Source: an uncultured Gammaproteobacteria bacterium
Lineage (GTDB): Bacteria; Pseudomonadota; Gammaproteobacteria; Pseudomonadales; Halieaceae
Reading direction: 5' to 3'
Assembly (NCBI GenBank): GCA_902519405.1
Contig: CABYJX010000003.1
Location: 26,104-90,103, forward strand
Length of the DNA: 64,000 nt
Part shown: one piece after another, positions 1 to 9,779 of the stretch
Layout: every line of letters begins with the position of its first letter
Numbering within the stretch: the first letter of the stretch is position 1
The notes under the pieces: generated by a model
The model's database searches: none
What the model saw: the letters and a program-made list of their open reading frames with translations, nothing else
What the model was told of the DNA's origin: nothing
Made by a program: the position numbers and the translations under genes

Positions 1-861
1 ATGTAATTCATCAATGAAGAGGATTATCCTTTCTTGAGAATTTGATAATTCTGTCAATACAGATTTCAAACGTTCTTCAAAATCGCCTCGGAACTTAGCT
101 CCAGCTAATAAAGCGCCTAAATCGAGCGACAAGATACGGCTTTTCTTCAATCCCTCTGGAACCTCGTCATTAATTACTCTCTGAGCAAGGCCTTCTATAA
201 TTGCAGTCTTACCTACCCCGGGCTCTCCTATCAGAACCGGATTATTTTTAGTTCTTCTTTGAAGAACTTGAATGGTTCTTCGAATTTCGTCATCACGTCC
301 AATCACTGGATCCAATAAACCTGTCATAGCTTTTTCTGTGAGATCTACGGTATATCTATTGAGTACCTGACGAGCATCTTCTGCATTTGCCTCTGATATA
401 GTAGATCCATTCCTCATGCTAGATATCAGACCGCCTACTTGTTTTGAACTCAATCCAAAGCTTTGTAATATTTCTTTACAGGAGTTTGTATCTTCCATCA
501 GTGCCAGAAAAAATATTTCAGTAGAGACGTAAAGATCTCCTCTTTTTATCGCTAACTCTCTCGCTGAACTCAAAGATGTAACTATCTCAGGTGAAAGCTG
601 AACATCGACTGGAGCTTTAGCAAGAGACGGGAGTTTTTTAATTTTTTCATGGACTTCACGGACAAGATTTCCAATATTGATTTCTGCCTTTTCCAGCAAT
701 GAAACAACGGAAGATTTTGAATTATTCAGCAGAGCAAATAAAACGTGAAGCGACTCGACTCGACTATGATTTTTTGTAATGGCCATCGATTGACCATTCT
801 CCAATGCGATCCTAAGTTCATTTGTTAAATTATCAAATATCATCGCTTTATTACTTTCCAT
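1..861 (-). CDS. clpB: ATP-dependent disaggregase ClpB, N-terminal part (truncated by window edge)
   Basis: This is the first 287 codons of ClpB, the Hsp100 ring ATPase that rescues aggregated proteins with DnaK. I read it from ATG at 861 to base 1 without a stop. Residues 1 to about 145 form the double Clp N-terminal repeat. The first AAA+ module follows, with Walker A GEPGVGKT (Lys about 218), the pore-loop stretch around [12 protein letters not shown], and the start of Walker B (LFIDEL) at the window edge. Both motifs are intact. The upstream gap to pgeF carries a possible heat-shock promoter. ClpA or ClpC is less likely because the [12 protein letters not shown] segment and N-domain spacing fit ClpB. 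The carboxy half lies outside the window. Confidence 0.93.
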   Translation of the reverse strand, partial: MESNKAMIFDNLTNELRIALENGQSMAITKNHSRVESLHVLFALLNNSKSSVVSLLEKAEINIGNLVREVHEKIKKLPSLAKAPVDVQLSPEIVTSLSSARELAIKRGDLYVSTEIFFLALMEDTNSCKEILQSFGLSSKQVGGLISSMRNGSTISEANAEDARQVLNRYTVDLTEKAMTGLLDPVIGRDDEIRRTIQVLQRRTKNNPVLIGEPGVGKTAIIEGLAQRVINDEVPEGLKKSRILSLDLGALLAGAKFRGDFEERLKSVLTELSNSQERIILFIDELH

Positions 862-892
862 TCACTCTCCCTGTGACAAAGCTTGCTGCCAT

Positions 893-926
893 ATTATACT
901 TTGGGACGGAAAGTCTCTTTTTCAAG
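893..926 (-). promoter_or_regulatory. putative sigma-32-like and sigma-70-like promoter of clpB
   Basis: On the minus strand, CTTGAAA (926..920) is followed after 14 bases by CCCAAAGT (905..898). This resembles the RpoH (sigma-32) pattern CTTGAAA-N11-16-CCCCATnT, with a weak -10 half. A perfect TATAAT also lies at 898..893, but no good -35 sits 16-18 bases in front of it. The site is in the 75-base gap between pgeF and clpB, the expected place for a clpB promoter. The assignment is by eye. Confidence 0.4.
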
Positions 927-936
927 TTCAACTTTG

Positions 937-1683
937 TTACGATCTTAACGCTATGACTGTTGCCATTCTTCCAGTGCGGCCTGAATCGCGGCGATGTGAA
1001 AAAAACATTTGCGACTGAGAGTAAGAGCAATAGCCTGAGTCGTATATTTTTGAAATACCAGCAACCGACATCGCAAATTTAGCTAATAGTGCCAAATCCG
1101 CCAGATAATAATTTTGTCTATATGAATGATCGTGAAAAAAATGTCCTGGTGATCCTCCTTTATTCAAAATCCAGCATGAAATTTCGTCCATGACTTTTTC
1201 TCCAACCTCAAACTCATTAGGTCCTATTCTAGGACCAAGCCAAGCCATCATTCTCGCTGAGCTAATAGGCGCTTCCATGATCAGATTACCTAAAATATCA
1301 CAGAGAAGCCCTCGCCAACCTACGTGGGCCGCTGCAATATAATTTGAATAAATATCGCAAAATAACACTGGGAGACAATCTGCTGTTTGAATGGCACATG
1401 CCCATCCAATTTGATCCGTCCAAGAAGCATCCGCTCTATCCAAATCTATTGAATCTGCTTTCGTGACCACACCACCATGCTCTTGTCGCAACCATTTTAT
1501 TTTTGTTCCCCGAGGTAATTCTTTTTCGATAACTTTTCTATTTTTCTTAACATCGAGAGGATCGTCACCTACATCCAATGAAAGATTTAAACTCTCAAAA
1601 TCTCCTTTGCTAATCCCACCTAATTTAGTAGTAGTAAACGCCACAATACCTTCAGGCGCCGGCCAATCTGGTCTAATAAACAT
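937..1683 (-). CDS. pgeF: peptidoglycan editing factor PgeF (YfiH/laccase-domain, multicopper polyphenol oxidoreductase fold)
   Basis: A 248-residue cytoplasmic protein of the YfiH/DUF152 family. In E. coli the homologue PgeF hydrolyses wrongly incorporated L-Ser from UDP-MurNAc precursors; older annotations call the family laccase. The metal-binding residues characteristic of the family are visible: a His in the RQEHGG motif, the Cys of QTADCLP, and the His of AAHVGWRG. The C-terminal FFSHRRD motif is also present. Length matches the family (about 240-250). Its start overlaps the end of rluD by 11 bases, and clpB follows 75 bases downstream. rluD-pgeF-clpB is the usual gammaproteobacterial order, so co-transcription with rluD is likely. 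Confidence 0.92.
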   Translation of the reverse strand: MFIRPDWPAPEGIVAFTTTKLGGISKGDFESLNLSLDVGDDPLDVKKNRKVIEKELPRGTKIKWLRQEHGGVVTKADSIDLDRADASWTDQIGWACAIQTADCLPVLFCDIYSNYIAAAHVGWRGLLCDILGNLIMEAPISSARMMAWLGPRIGPNEFEVGEKVMDEISCWILNKGGSPGHFFHDHSYRQNYYLADLALLAKFAMSVAGISKIYDSGYCSYSQSQMFFSHRRDSGRTGRMATVIALRS

Positions 1684-2650
1684 CGAGGTTTGATATATCT
1701 AAATCTTCCTTCTCCAATAAAGTAAGAAGATTCGATAAGTCCGAGGGAAGTGGTGCTTCAAATTGAACGATTTGAGCGTTATCTGGATGTCTAAAGGATA
1801 AACTTTTAGCATGAAGCGCCTGCCTATTAAACAGACTAATTTGTCTGATCAAGTTTTTTGAGGTGCCTGAAATAAATTTGTTTCTCCCACCGTACATTTT
1901 GTCTCCAACCAGCGGATGACGAAGATATTCCATATGCACTCTAATTTGATGCGTTCTACCGGTCTCCAACTGAACATTAATCTGGGTGAAATGTTTAAAC
2001 TTACGCGCGATTCTGTAATGAGTAATAGCTGTCTTTCCTTTCTCTGTTACCACTGCCATTTTTTTTCGATTTGCCGCGTGACGACCAATAGGTCGATTTA
2101 TTGTTCCACCACCTGTCATAACACCGACACAAACTGCACTATATCTCCGATCAATCTCTTTCTTCTGTATCTGGGTGACCAATGAATGATGCGCCTCTAG
2201 AGATTTCGCTACCACAAGCAGGCCTGTCGTATCCTGATCTAATCTATGAACAATACCTGCTCTGGGAATCTTTCCTAGCTCAGGAGAGTGATGTAGAAGA
2301 GCGTTGACCAAGGTTCCCTCTTTATGACCCGCCGCTGGATGCACAACCATTCCCGCTGGTTTATTAACAATAATTATCGAATTGTCCTCAGCAAGAATAT
2401 CCAAATCCATCGGCTGAGGGTACCAACGAATCTCTTCATCTAATCGCTCTTCTAAAGTAATTTCGCCGCCCGCAAAAACTTTATCCCGAGACCGCATAAT
2501 TTTATTCTCAAACCTTAGTGCCCCTTGCTCAATCCATTGCTGTAACCGATTCCTCGAAAACGTGGGGAAAAGGACCGCTGCTGCAACATCAAGTCGCTCA
2601 CCCTCCAGATTTTCTGGCACTGTAATTTCTTTATATTTTTTTAAAGTCAA
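1673..2650 (-). CDS. rluD: 23S rRNA pseudouridine(1911/1915/1917) synthase RluD
   Basis: A 325-residue RluA-family pseudouridine synthase. An S4 RNA-binding domain lies at about residues 14-80 (GERLDVAAAVL...FSRNRLQQWI), followed by the catalytic domain with the HRLDQDTTG motif that contains the nucleophilic Asp. The C-terminal GRTHQIRVHM motif is also intact. RluD modifies helix 69 of 23S rRNA during large-subunit assembly. Divergent placement next to bamD and overlap with pgeF are the conserved gammaproteobacterial context. These distinguish it from RluA and RluC, which lack this neighbourhood (RluA also lacks S4). Confidence 0.93.
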   Translation of the reverse strand: MTLKKYKEITVPENLEGERLDVAAAVLFPTFSRNRLQQWIEQGALRFENKIMRSRDKVFAGGEITLEERLDEEIRWYPQPMDLDILAEDNSIIIVNKPAGMVVHPAAGHKEGTLVNALLHHSPELGKIPRAGIVHRLDQDTTGLLVVAKSLEAHHSLVTQIQKKEIDRRYSAVCVGVMTGGGTINRPIGRHAANRKKMAVVTEKGKTAITHYRIARKFKHFTQINVQLETGRTHQIRVHMEYLRHPLVGDKMYGGRNKFISGTSKNLIRQISLFNRQALHAKSLSFRHPDNAQIVQFEAPLPSDLSNLLTLLEKEDLDISNLDVY

Positions 2651-2686
2651 TGTATTTTCCAGTTTCGGGCTAACTTAAGCTAAGGT

Positions 2687-2692
2687 TATAAT
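2687..2692 (+). promoter_or_regulatory. possible -10 element of bamD promoter
   Basis: A perfect TATAAT lies 22 bases before the first possible bamD start, in the 63-base divergent gap with rluD. I see no convincing -35 hexamer 16-18 bases upstream, so the call rests on the -10 and position only. Confidence 0.3.
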
Positions 2693-2713
2693 GTTCACTC
2701 ATATGGAATAATA

Positions 2714-3622
2714 TTGCTATGTCTAGGATTGCAAAAATTGTTTAAACTAATCAGAAGTTCCGCTATCGTTTGCCTGCTAATTTTATTCGCTGGATGTGCT
2801 GGCAAGGATAAAGGTGAAATAGCTGCCGATACCGGGGAGCAACAAATTTATAAGGAAGCTCAACGCTATTTAAATTCGAGAAGCTTTAGCCTAGCGGTGA
2901 GAACCCTACAGCTACTTGAGTCCCGCTATCCATTTGGTCGTTACGCAGAACAAGCGCAGTTAGAAATAATATATGCCCACTATGGAGCTTACGAGCGTGA
3001 GGCAGCGGTAGAAGCAGCCGATCGATTTATTCGACTGCATCCCCAACATCCTAATATAGACTATGCGCATTACATGAAGGGTCTTTCTGCCTATTCGGAA
3101 GGCGAAGATTTTTTAGCTAGATTTTTACCGATCGATAATACCAAGAGAGATACAAATTTCGCAAAAGAATCGTTTTCTGAGTTTTCTCAGGTGGTTTCCC
3201 GTTACCCCGATTCTCCTTATGCTGCGGATGCGAGGGCACGAATGCTACATTTACGAGATCTTTTAGCTAGGCATGAAATCAATGTGGCTAATTATTATCT
3301 TCGAAGAGGAGCTTACCTGGCCGCATTGAATCGTGGTCGCTATGTTATTGAGGGTATGCAGCGCACCTCTTCCGTTCCGGATGGACTTGCAATAGTTGCG
3401 CAAAGCTACATCCTACTTGGAATGGAAGATGTCGCTCAAGATACTATCGAAACACTTGCTCTCAACTATCCGGATCATCCCTCATTAGACCAAGACGGTA
3501 ACTTCATTACATCTTATTCTGTCGACGGATTTGAGCGTTCATGGTTAAATAAAATGTCTTTTGGTCTTTTTGATCCACCAAAACCGCCTCAATTTGATTA
3601 TCACCCCATGGCAGATCAATAG
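2714..3622 (+). CDS. bamD: outer membrane assembly lipoprotein BamD (ComL)
   Basis: BamD is the essential lipoprotein of the BAM complex, which inserts beta-barrel proteins into the outer membrane. The product has a hydrophobic signal and a lipobox ending LFAGC (Cys28 counted from 2714). Tetratricopeptide repeats follow (residues about 45-240, e.g. ALRTLQLLESRYPFGRYAEQ-like units with PFG and HPQHP turns). Length 302 is slightly above the E. coli protein. No ATG start is available in this frame: possible starts are TTG at 2714, 2729 or 2738. The 2738 start has AGGA nine bases upstream and leaves a standard 20-residue signal, so the true start may be there. It is divergent from rluD, as in other gammaproteobacteria. 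Confidence 0.92.
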   Translation: MLCLGLQKLFKLIRSSAIVCLLILFAGCAGKDKGEIAADTGEQQIYKEAQRYLNSRSFSLAVRTLQLLESRYPFGRYAEQAQLEIIYAHYGAYEREAAVEAADRFIRLHPQHPNIDYAHYMKGLSAYSEGEDFLARFLPIDNTKRDTNFAKESFSEFSQVVSRYPDSPYAADARARMLHLRDLLARHEINVANYYLRRGAYLAALNRGRYVIEGMQRTSSVPDGLAIVAQSYILLGMEDVAQDTIETLALNYPDHPSLDQDGNFITSYSVDGFERSWLNKMSFGLFDPPKPPQFDYHPMADQ

Positions 3623-3684
3623 TCGGATCCAATTAACCAATTAGCTGTGGAATAGAATGTTAAAATTAGTTTTTAAGGGGTCTA

Positions 3685-5295
3685 TTATCTAGTCCATTTG
3701 GAGGTTATTGGATAGCGTCGATCTCTGCCAAAACCCCTCTTGCTAATCCTTACCCCTACCGGGGCCTGCCTTCTCTTATATTCATTCTGATCAACTAACC
3801 GAATAGCTTTCTCCACATGTTCAGATACGTAACCTAAAGATACTATATTCTCCATACTCTGATCTTTCTCAATATATAGCTCTAGGATTTCATCCAAAAT
3901 TTGATATGGAGGGAGACTATCTTGATCCGTCTGATCTGGAGCAAGCTCAGCGGACGGAGGACGATCTAAAACACGCACTGGGATACACTCCGAGATCCCA
4001 TTACGATATTTGCAAAGCTCGTAAACTAACATTTTCGGCACGTCTTTTAATACATCGAACCCTCCCGCCATATCTCCATAAAGTGTAGAATAACCTACTG
4101 CAATCTCCGTCTTGTTTCCCGTAGTTAAAACGAGAGAACCCTTTTTATTTGATATTGACATCAAGATAACGCCTCTGCATCTAGCCTGAAGGTTTTCCTC
4201 CGTAATATCTGGAGACAAACCAGAAAATTCTTCAGATAGGCTGTCCACAAAAGCTTCATATACCGATTCAATCGATATTATCTTCAGCTTGATTCCCAAG
4301 TTATTAGCTTGTTCCTTTGCATCTTCAATACTTATTGGTGATGTATAACGAAAAGGCATCATGATAGCTTCCACCTTTTCTGCACCTAAAGCATCGACTG
4401 CAAGCGCAAAAGTTAATGCAGAATCTACCCCTCCAGATAGGCCAAGAATCACGCTCGGAAATCCATTTTTTTGGACATAATCTCTTAAACCTAAGACTAG
4501 CGCCTGCCAAATAGTCTCTATTGTGGGCATCGGCTCAGGTAAATCAAATGGAATGAAGTGAAGATCAGCTAAGGAATTATCAATTCTTGTCCAGTACAAA
4601 TCTTCTTCAAAAGTTTTTGCTGCCGATACTATCTCTCCTCGATTATTTACAGCAAACGAACCACCATCAAATACTAATTCGTCCTGAGCTCCGACTTGAT
4701 TCACGTAGACGATTGAGAGCCCTAATTCTTCTGCCCTGAAACTTACTAAATCATGACGCTCAATTTGCTTACCAACATGAAAAGGCGAAGAATTTATATT
4801 AATTAATAGTTTCGCACCGTGCAGAGCAGCTTGGGCAGTTGGGTTTGGGGCCCAGATATCTTCACAGATACTAAGTCCCACTGGAATATTTTCGATGGAA
4901 ATAACACAAGCTTTATTTTTTCCTGGTTTGAAATATCTTTTTTCGTCAAATACCTGATAATTTGGAAGCTCTTGTTTATGATATTCTGCGACTATTTTTC
5001 CCTCATGCAAAACCCCCATTGCGTTATACAATCCCTCCGCTTCGGCACGCGGATAACCTATAAATACCCACGCACCGGATGGGAGTTCTTTACATAAGCG
5101 ATTTAAATGACATTCAACTATGTCGGCTACGCTAGGCCTGAGCAGTAAGTCTTCAGGTGGATAGCCTATTAGTGTCAACTCAGGAAAAATTACCAATGGA
5201 TTGTCATATTGCGCACAAGCTTTTGTCACAACATCAATAATACGGGAGGTATTTCCAGCAAAATCACCAACCCGAGTATTTATCTGAGCCATCAA
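3685..5295 (-). CDS. nadE: glutamine-dependent NAD+ synthetase NadE
   Basis: Makes NAD+ from deamido-NAD+, ATP and glutamine in the cytoplasm. Residues 1 to about 250 are a nitrilase-type glutaminase with the Glu (FPELTLIGYPP), Lys (YHKQELPNY) and Cys (LSICEDIWAP) triad. Residues about 265-536 are the ammonia-dependent synthetase with the P-loop LSGGVDSAL and TTGNKTE motifs. Length 536 is typical of the two-domain bacterial enzyme. The start is odd. The annotated start is TTG/ATG at 5295/5292, but relatives usually have five to seven more residues (pattern M-x-hydrophobic-hydrophobic-x-AQIN). Reading upstream in frame gives I-N-L-L-M-A-Q-I-N from an ATT at 5304..5302, with GGAG six bases before it. 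Convergent with bamD. Confidence 0.93.
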   Translation of the reverse strand: MMAQINTRVGDFAGNTSRIIDVVTKACAQYDNPLVIFPELTLIGYPPEDLLLRPSVADIVECHLNRLCKELPSGAWVFIGYPRAEAEGLYNAMGVLHEGKIVAEYHKQELPNYQVFDEKRYFKPGKNKACVISIENIPVGLSICEDIWAPNPTAQAALHGAKLLININSSPFHVGKQIERHDLVSFRAEELGLSIVYVNQVGAQDELVFDGGSFAVNNRGEIVSAAKTFEEDLYWTRIDNSLADLHFIPFDLPEPMPTIETIWQALVLGLRDYVQKNGFPSVILGLSGGVDSALTFALAVDALGAEKVEAIMMPFRYTSPISIEDAKEQANNLGIKLKIISIESVYEAFVDSLSEEFSGLSPDITEENLQARCRGVILMSISNKKGSLVLTTGNKTEIAVGYSTLYGDMAGGFDVLKDVPKMLVYELCKYRNGISECIPVRVLDRPPSAELAPDQTDQDSLPPYQILDEILELYIEKDQSMENIVSLGYVSEHVEKAIRLVDQNEYKRRQAPVGVRISKRGFGRDRRYPITSKWTR

Positions 5296-5400
5296 TAAGT
5301 TAATTGGAGTCTCCCCACTGGTTAATAAAAAGAGAAATAAATTGGATAATCTCTGGACGACGACAACAACAGATAGTCTTCAGTTGGGTTACCGTTTTTT

Positions 5401-6351
5401 TTAATTCGCCAACTGCCTGACGCGTAGTTCCCTCGGTAAAGAAAACGAGATATTCTCTGGCTCACCTATTATCTCAATAGCATCTCCAAAACCCATTGAG
5501 CGCAATTCCTCTACAACCTCTTGCACTAAAACCTCCGGCGCGGAAGCTCCGGCAGTAATGCCGATACGCTCGTGTCCCTCTAGACAAGTCTTTTCAATTT
5601 CATCTACATGATCAATCAAATACGCTGTGGCGCCCATTCGCTCAGCAAGCTCTCTCAGCCGACTTGAATTTGAACTATTTGGCGAACCAACCACAAAGAC
5701 TAAAGTACAATCTTGCCCTAGCTTGCGCACTGCATCTTGTCTATTTTGCGTCGCATAACAGATATCATTTTTCTTAGGTCCGACAATATTAGGAAATTTG
5801 TTTCTAAGTGCATCAATGATACTTGCTGTATCGTCCATCGATAATGTAGTCTGAGTAACATAAGCTAGTTTATCAGGATTGACCACTTTCAATGAGGACA
5901 CTTGATCTAAATCCTCTACGAGATACATATTTCCACCATGAGATGAGTCATACTGACCCATAGTCCCCTCTACTTCGGGATGTCCATGATGCCCAATAAG
6001 CACACATTCTATTCCATTAATACTATATCGGGATACCTCGAAATGTACCTTCGTCACAAGCGGACAAGTCGCATCGAAAACTCTTAAATCACGTCGCTTC
6101 GCCTCAATCTGAACCTGCTTAGACACCCCATGTGCACTAAAAATCACTATTTGCCCGTCTGGAACTTCATCCAGTTCCTCCACAAAAACCGCTCCTCGAT
6201 TTTGCAGATCTTCTACGACATACTTGTTATGCACAACTTCATGACGAACGTAAATCGGCGAACCAAAAAGTTCTATAGCTCTATTGACGATATCAATTGC
6301 CCTGTCCACCCCGGCGCAAAATCCTCGAGGATTAGCTAAGTTTATTCCCAT
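5401..6351 (-). CDS. ispH: 4-hydroxy-3-methylbut-2-enyl diphosphate reductase IspH (LytB)
   Basis: The last enzyme of the MEP isoprenoid pathway, converting HMBPP to IPP and DMAPP with a [4Fe-4S] cluster. The three cluster cysteines are visible in the motifs [19 protein letters not shown] and ICYATQNRQ. The conserved SAHGVS and GSPNSSNS segments are also present. The reading frame extends up to a TTG at 6372. I chose the ATG at 6351 because the protein then begins [14 protein letters not shown], the standard N-terminus of the family. It lies 134 bases downstream of lspA in the same direction; the fkpB gene often found between these two is absent. Confidence 0.95.
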   Translation of the reverse strand: MGINLANPRGFCAGVDRAIDIVNRAIELFGSPIYVRHEVVHNKYVVEDLQNRGAVFVEELDEVPDGQIVIFSAHGVSKQVQIEAKRRDLRVFDATCPLVTKVHFEVSRYSINGIECVLIGHHGHPEVEGTMGQYDSSHGGNMYLVEDLDQVSSLKVVNPDKLAYVTQTTLSMDDTASIIDALRNKFPNIVGPKKNDICYATQNRQDAVRKLGQDCTLVFVVGSPNSSNSSRLRELAERMGATAYLIDHVDEIEKTCLEGHERIGITAGASAPEVLVQEVVEELRSMGFGDAIEIIGEPENISFSLPRELRVRQLAN

Positions 6352-6485
6352 CACCTCAACTCTATTACTCAAAGCTCCAGAGACGAAAAGCTCTGGATCG
6401 AAAAACTAACTCTAAATATCTCCCACTACGCTACATAGCTTACAACGACTGAATGAAATTGTCTTGCTGATGTGGGTTGTGTTAG

Positions 6486-6962
6486 CTAATTTTTCGTCAG
6501 AACTCCGTCTAGTAAAATAAGACATACTCCGACAGAAATTGCCGCATCTGCAATATTAAACGTAGGAAAATACCAATCGTAGAGGTGTAAAGAAACAAAA
6601 TCCACTACATAACCAAGTTGAATTCTATCCCAAACATTTCCCAATGCGCCGCCTAGGATAAGAGATAGGCCAATTGGTAATATTCCTCTGTTACTACGAA
6701 TAGCATACAACCATCTTATCAGGATTCCACTCACCACTAACGCTACCGTACTTAGCACCCAACGCTGCCAACCACCTGCATCACTCAATATACTGAAAGC
6801 TGCACCACGATTATAATGGAGTGTGAAATCCAACCAAGAAAGCAACTCTAACGGCTCTGCATAATTCAGCATACTTTGAGCCAGCTTTTTGCTAATCTGA
6901 TCAAGACCAATTATGACTGCTGATAAGCAATAGACATAACCTAACCAGCGTCTATCAAGCAT
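6486..6962 (-). CDS. lspA: lipoprotein signal peptidase LspA
   Basis: An inner-membrane aspartyl peptidase that removes the signal peptide from diacylated prolipoproteins. The product has four predicted membrane helices and both catalytic Asp motifs: the [15 protein letters not shown] box and the FNIADAAIS box. The N-terminal LDQISKK motif and the NRGAAFS motif are intact. I chose ATG at 6962, which overlaps the ileS stop by eight bases (ATGCTTGA). Longer options are ATG at 6980 and TTG at 6986. ribF-ileS-lspA are in the order usual for proteobacteria and are probably one transcript. Confidence 0.94.
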   Translation of the reverse strand: MLDRRWLGYVYCLSAVIIGLDQISKKLAQSMLNYAEPLELLSWLDFTLHYNRGAAFSILSDAGGWQRWVLSTVALVVSGILIRWLYAIRSNRGILPIGLSLILGGALGNVWDRIQLGYVVDFVSLHLYDWYFPTFNIADAAISVGVCLILLDGVLTKN

Positions 6963-9768
6963 AAAGTCGCCGCTCTCCATCGCCAAAGATATTCAATGTA
7001 CAACGACTGCAAAGCTCGGGATGTTCTAAATTATTACCAACATCTGATCGCTTATGCCAACATCGGATACATTTAGGGTACGAAGACGGGCATATATGCA
7101 ATTTAAGCTCATCAAGCTCTGTCTCCATCGCCTCATTATCAGCTTCGGATATCGGAACGACAACAACATCCGAAGTTATGAGAATAAATCTGAGTTCATC
7201 ACCGAGCTCGGCAAGAAGTTTAAGCAACCGAGACGACGCAAAAAGTGTTACTTCTGCATCTAAAGAACTGCGAAGCTTTCCAGAATTTCTCTGATTCTCT
7301 ATTTCGCGATATACCTCAGTTCTAACTTCTATAATTTCCCTCCAAAAATCTTGATTCATTGCAGACTTAGCATCATCTAGCTCTTCTAAATCTAAGCCCG
7401 TATACCATTTTGCTACAAAAACTGAACTCTCTTTTTCGCCCGGTATGTGTTCCCAGATCTCGTCAGCGGTATGACTCAGGATGGGAGCGATCCAACGACT
7501 GAATGCATGAACAATGTGATACATTACTGTTTGCGTAGATCTTCGTGCCTTAGAGTCAACGGCGGTCGTATACTGTCGATCTTTAATAATATCAAGATAA
7601 AAACCTCCAAGCTCTAACGAACAAAAGTTATGAAGTCGGTGATATATGTGATGAAACTGGTAGCTAGCATAAGCTTGTATAATTTCTTCCTGTAAAATCT
7701 GAGCCTGATGAATAATCCATCTATCGAGCGCTAATAAATCTTTCGATGCGACCAGATCTCTCGATACTTCAAATCCATTTAAGTTGGCTAGAAGAAAACG
7801 TGCTGTATTTCTAATTCGGCGATAGGCATCGGAAGTACGTTTGAGAATCTCATCAGATACAGAAAGTTCACCTCTGTAGTCAGTCGCGGCAACCCATAAC
7901 CTTATTATATCAGCACCATAGTCATTTATAGCTTTCTTCGCTAAAAGCACGTTGCCCAATGATTTAGACATTTTTCGGCCATCACCATCTACGGTAAATC
8001 CGTGTGTGAGCACTGTTTTATATGGTATCTCGCCAAAACCAGCTATTCCAGTCAACAAAGATGATTGGAACCAACCTCGATGTTGATCTGATCCTTCAAG
8101 ATATAAATCGGCCGGCACTCTATGTCGCGGCCTCTTACGAAGCACGCAAGCATGAGTGACTCCTGAATCAAACCAAACATCGAGCGTATCTTCAACTTTC
8201 TCGTACTTCAAAGCATCATCGCCTAGTAACTCTGCGGGATCTAGACTAAACCATGCCTCAATACCTTCTTTTTCTATCTTGTCCGCAATTTTCTTGAAAA
8301 ATTTCTCTGAGTTAGGATGTATCTCACCAGATTCTTTATGCACAAACAAGGTAATAGGTACTCCCCAAGTTCGTTGACGAGAAATACACCAATCAGGCCG
8401 ACTTTGCAGCATACTATCAATTCTTGCCTTCCCCCAGTCAGGTATCCAATCAACCTCATCAACCGCTTTAATCGCTGAAGGAAGCAAATTTGATTTATTC
8501 ATCCCAATAAACCACTGTGGCGCAGCATTAAATATAATGGGCGTTTTGTGGCGCCAGCAATGAGGATAAGAATGGATATAGGATTCTTGATTTAAAAGAA
8601 CCTGACGTCCATCTAATATAGATATTATATCCTTGTGCGCCTTCATAACGTGCTGACCGGCGACATGTTCGGTCCCTTCTTTAAAAACGCCATTCGCCAA
8701 TACAGGGTTATAAATATCGAGTCCATACTTTTTACCGACATTAAAATCGTCAACGCCATGTGCCGGAGCCGTATGCACACATCCGGTTCCTATTTCTGTA
8801 GTAACGTGATCTCCTAATACAACCGGGACCAATCTATGTACTAATGGATTTTTAAGGCTTAAACCTTCTAGGTCACGACCCGAACATCGCCCTAAAATTT
8901 CCACAGAATTGATACCATATCTAAGTGCGCAGTGGGCAACGAGATCGGATGCAATAATGAGCGAGAAATTGTCTCCAGAAATCAGTTGATATTCTAAGTC
9001 TGCCCTAACTGCTACCGCCATATTTGCTGGTAGAGTCCAGGGTGTAGTTGTCCAAATGGGGATCGCCGTCGCTAATCTAGACTCTGTACCAAAGATTCCA
9101 TTAATTTTTGAAGAATCTGAAACCATAAAAGCGACATCTATCGCAGTCGACTCTTTCTCTTTGTACTCTACCTCTGCTTCTGCCAATGCTGAAGCGCAAT
9201 CTGTACACCAATGTACCGGCTTAAAGCCTTTATACAAATGACCACGGTTGACAATTCTCCCTAATGCTCTGACTGTATCTGCTTCGAACTGATAATCCAT
9301 AGTCAGATAGGGTTTCTCCCATTCGCCTAAAATCCCCATGCGGATAAAGTCGCTACGTTGCGCTTCTACTTGTGAATCCGCATATTTACGACATTTTTCT
9401 CTAAATTCAGTAGCGGTAACTTTTGTGCCCGCTTTCCCAATCTTTTTTTCAACATTTAATTCAATGGGTAATCCATGACAGTCCCATCCAGGAACGTAAG
9501 GCGCATCAAATCCACTTAACGTTTTTGATTTTATAATGATGTCTTTTAAAATTTTATTTACCGCATGCCCAATATGAAGATCCCCGTTGGCGTAAGGTGG
9601 ACCGTCATGTAGCACAAATAACGGACAATCTTTTCTCTGGTGCCTGATTTCCTCGTAAAGCCTTGTCTCCCGCCATTTCTTCTGTCGCATCGGCTCCTTA
9701 TTAGCCAAATTTGCTTTCATTGGAAAATCTGTGGCAGGTAGGTTTAAGGTTGACTTATAGTCTTCCAT
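6955..9768 (-). CDS. ileS: isoleucyl-tRNA synthetase
   Basis: A 937-residue class I aminoacyl-tRNA synthetase charging tRNA-Ile. The HIGH motif reads DLHIGH (residues about 64-69), and the KMSKS loop is [10 protein letters not shown] (about 605). The CP1 editing domain lies between them, with [11 protein letters not shown]-terminal zinc-binding module carries two Cys pairs (CIRCW and CSRC), typical of the bacterial type that is sensitive to mupirocin. Length agrees with E. coli (938). It starts 11 bases after ribF. Confidence 0.97.
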   Translation of the reverse strand: MEDYKSTLNLPATDFPMKANLANKEPMRQKKWRETRLYEEIRHQRKDCPLFVLHDGPPYANGDLHIGHAVNKILKDIIIKSKTLSGFDAPYVPGWDCHGLPIELNVEKKIGKAGTKVTATEFREKCRKYADSQVEAQRSDFIRMGILGEWEKPYLTMDYQFEADTVRALGRIVNRGHLYKGFKPVHWCTDCASALAEAEVEYKEKESTAIDVAFMVSDSSKINGIFGTESRLATAIPIWTTTPWTLPANMAVAVRADLEYQLISGDNFSLIIASDLVAHCALRYGINSVEILGRCSGRDLEGLSLKNPLVHRLVPVVLGDHVTTEIGTGCVHTAPAHGVDDFNVGKKYGLDIYNPVLANGVFKEGTEHVAGQHVMKAHKDIISILDGRQVLLNQESYIHSYPHCWRHKTPIIFNAAPQWFIGMNKSNLLPSAIKAVDEVDWIPDWGKARIDSMLQSRPDWCISRQRTWGVPITLFVHKESGEIHPNSEKFFKKIADKIEKEGIEAWFSLDPAELLGDDALKYEKVEDTLDVWFDSGVTHACVLRKRPRHRVPADLYLEGSDQHRGWFQSSLLTGIAGFGEIPYKTVLTHGFTVDGDGRKMSKSLGNVLLAKKAINDYGADIIRLWVAATDYRGELSVSDEILKRTSDAYRRIRNTARFLLANLNGFEVSRDLVASKDLLALDRWIIHQAQILQEEIIQAYASYQFHHIYHRLHNFCSLELGGFYLDIIKDRQYTTAVDSKARRSTQTVMYHIVHAFSRWIAPILSHTADEIWEHIPGEKESSVFVAKWYTGLDLEELDDAKSAMNQDFWREIIEVRTEVYREIENQRNSGKLRSSLDAEVTLFASSRLLKLLAELGDELRFILITSDVVVVPISEADNEAMETELDELKLHICPSSYPKCIRCWHKRSDVGNNLEHPELCSRCTLNIFGDGERRLYA

Positions 9769-9779
9769 CGATTCCTCTT

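Noticed and set aside
1463-1693. Antisense open frames inside pgeF, nadE, groEL, gspD and other genes
   Set aside because: They lie wholly opposite well-supported genes and show no motif, signal or ribosome site of their own.
3623-3684. Bidirectional terminator between bamD and nadE
   Set aside because: A short AT-rich stretch is present but no stable stem with a T run.
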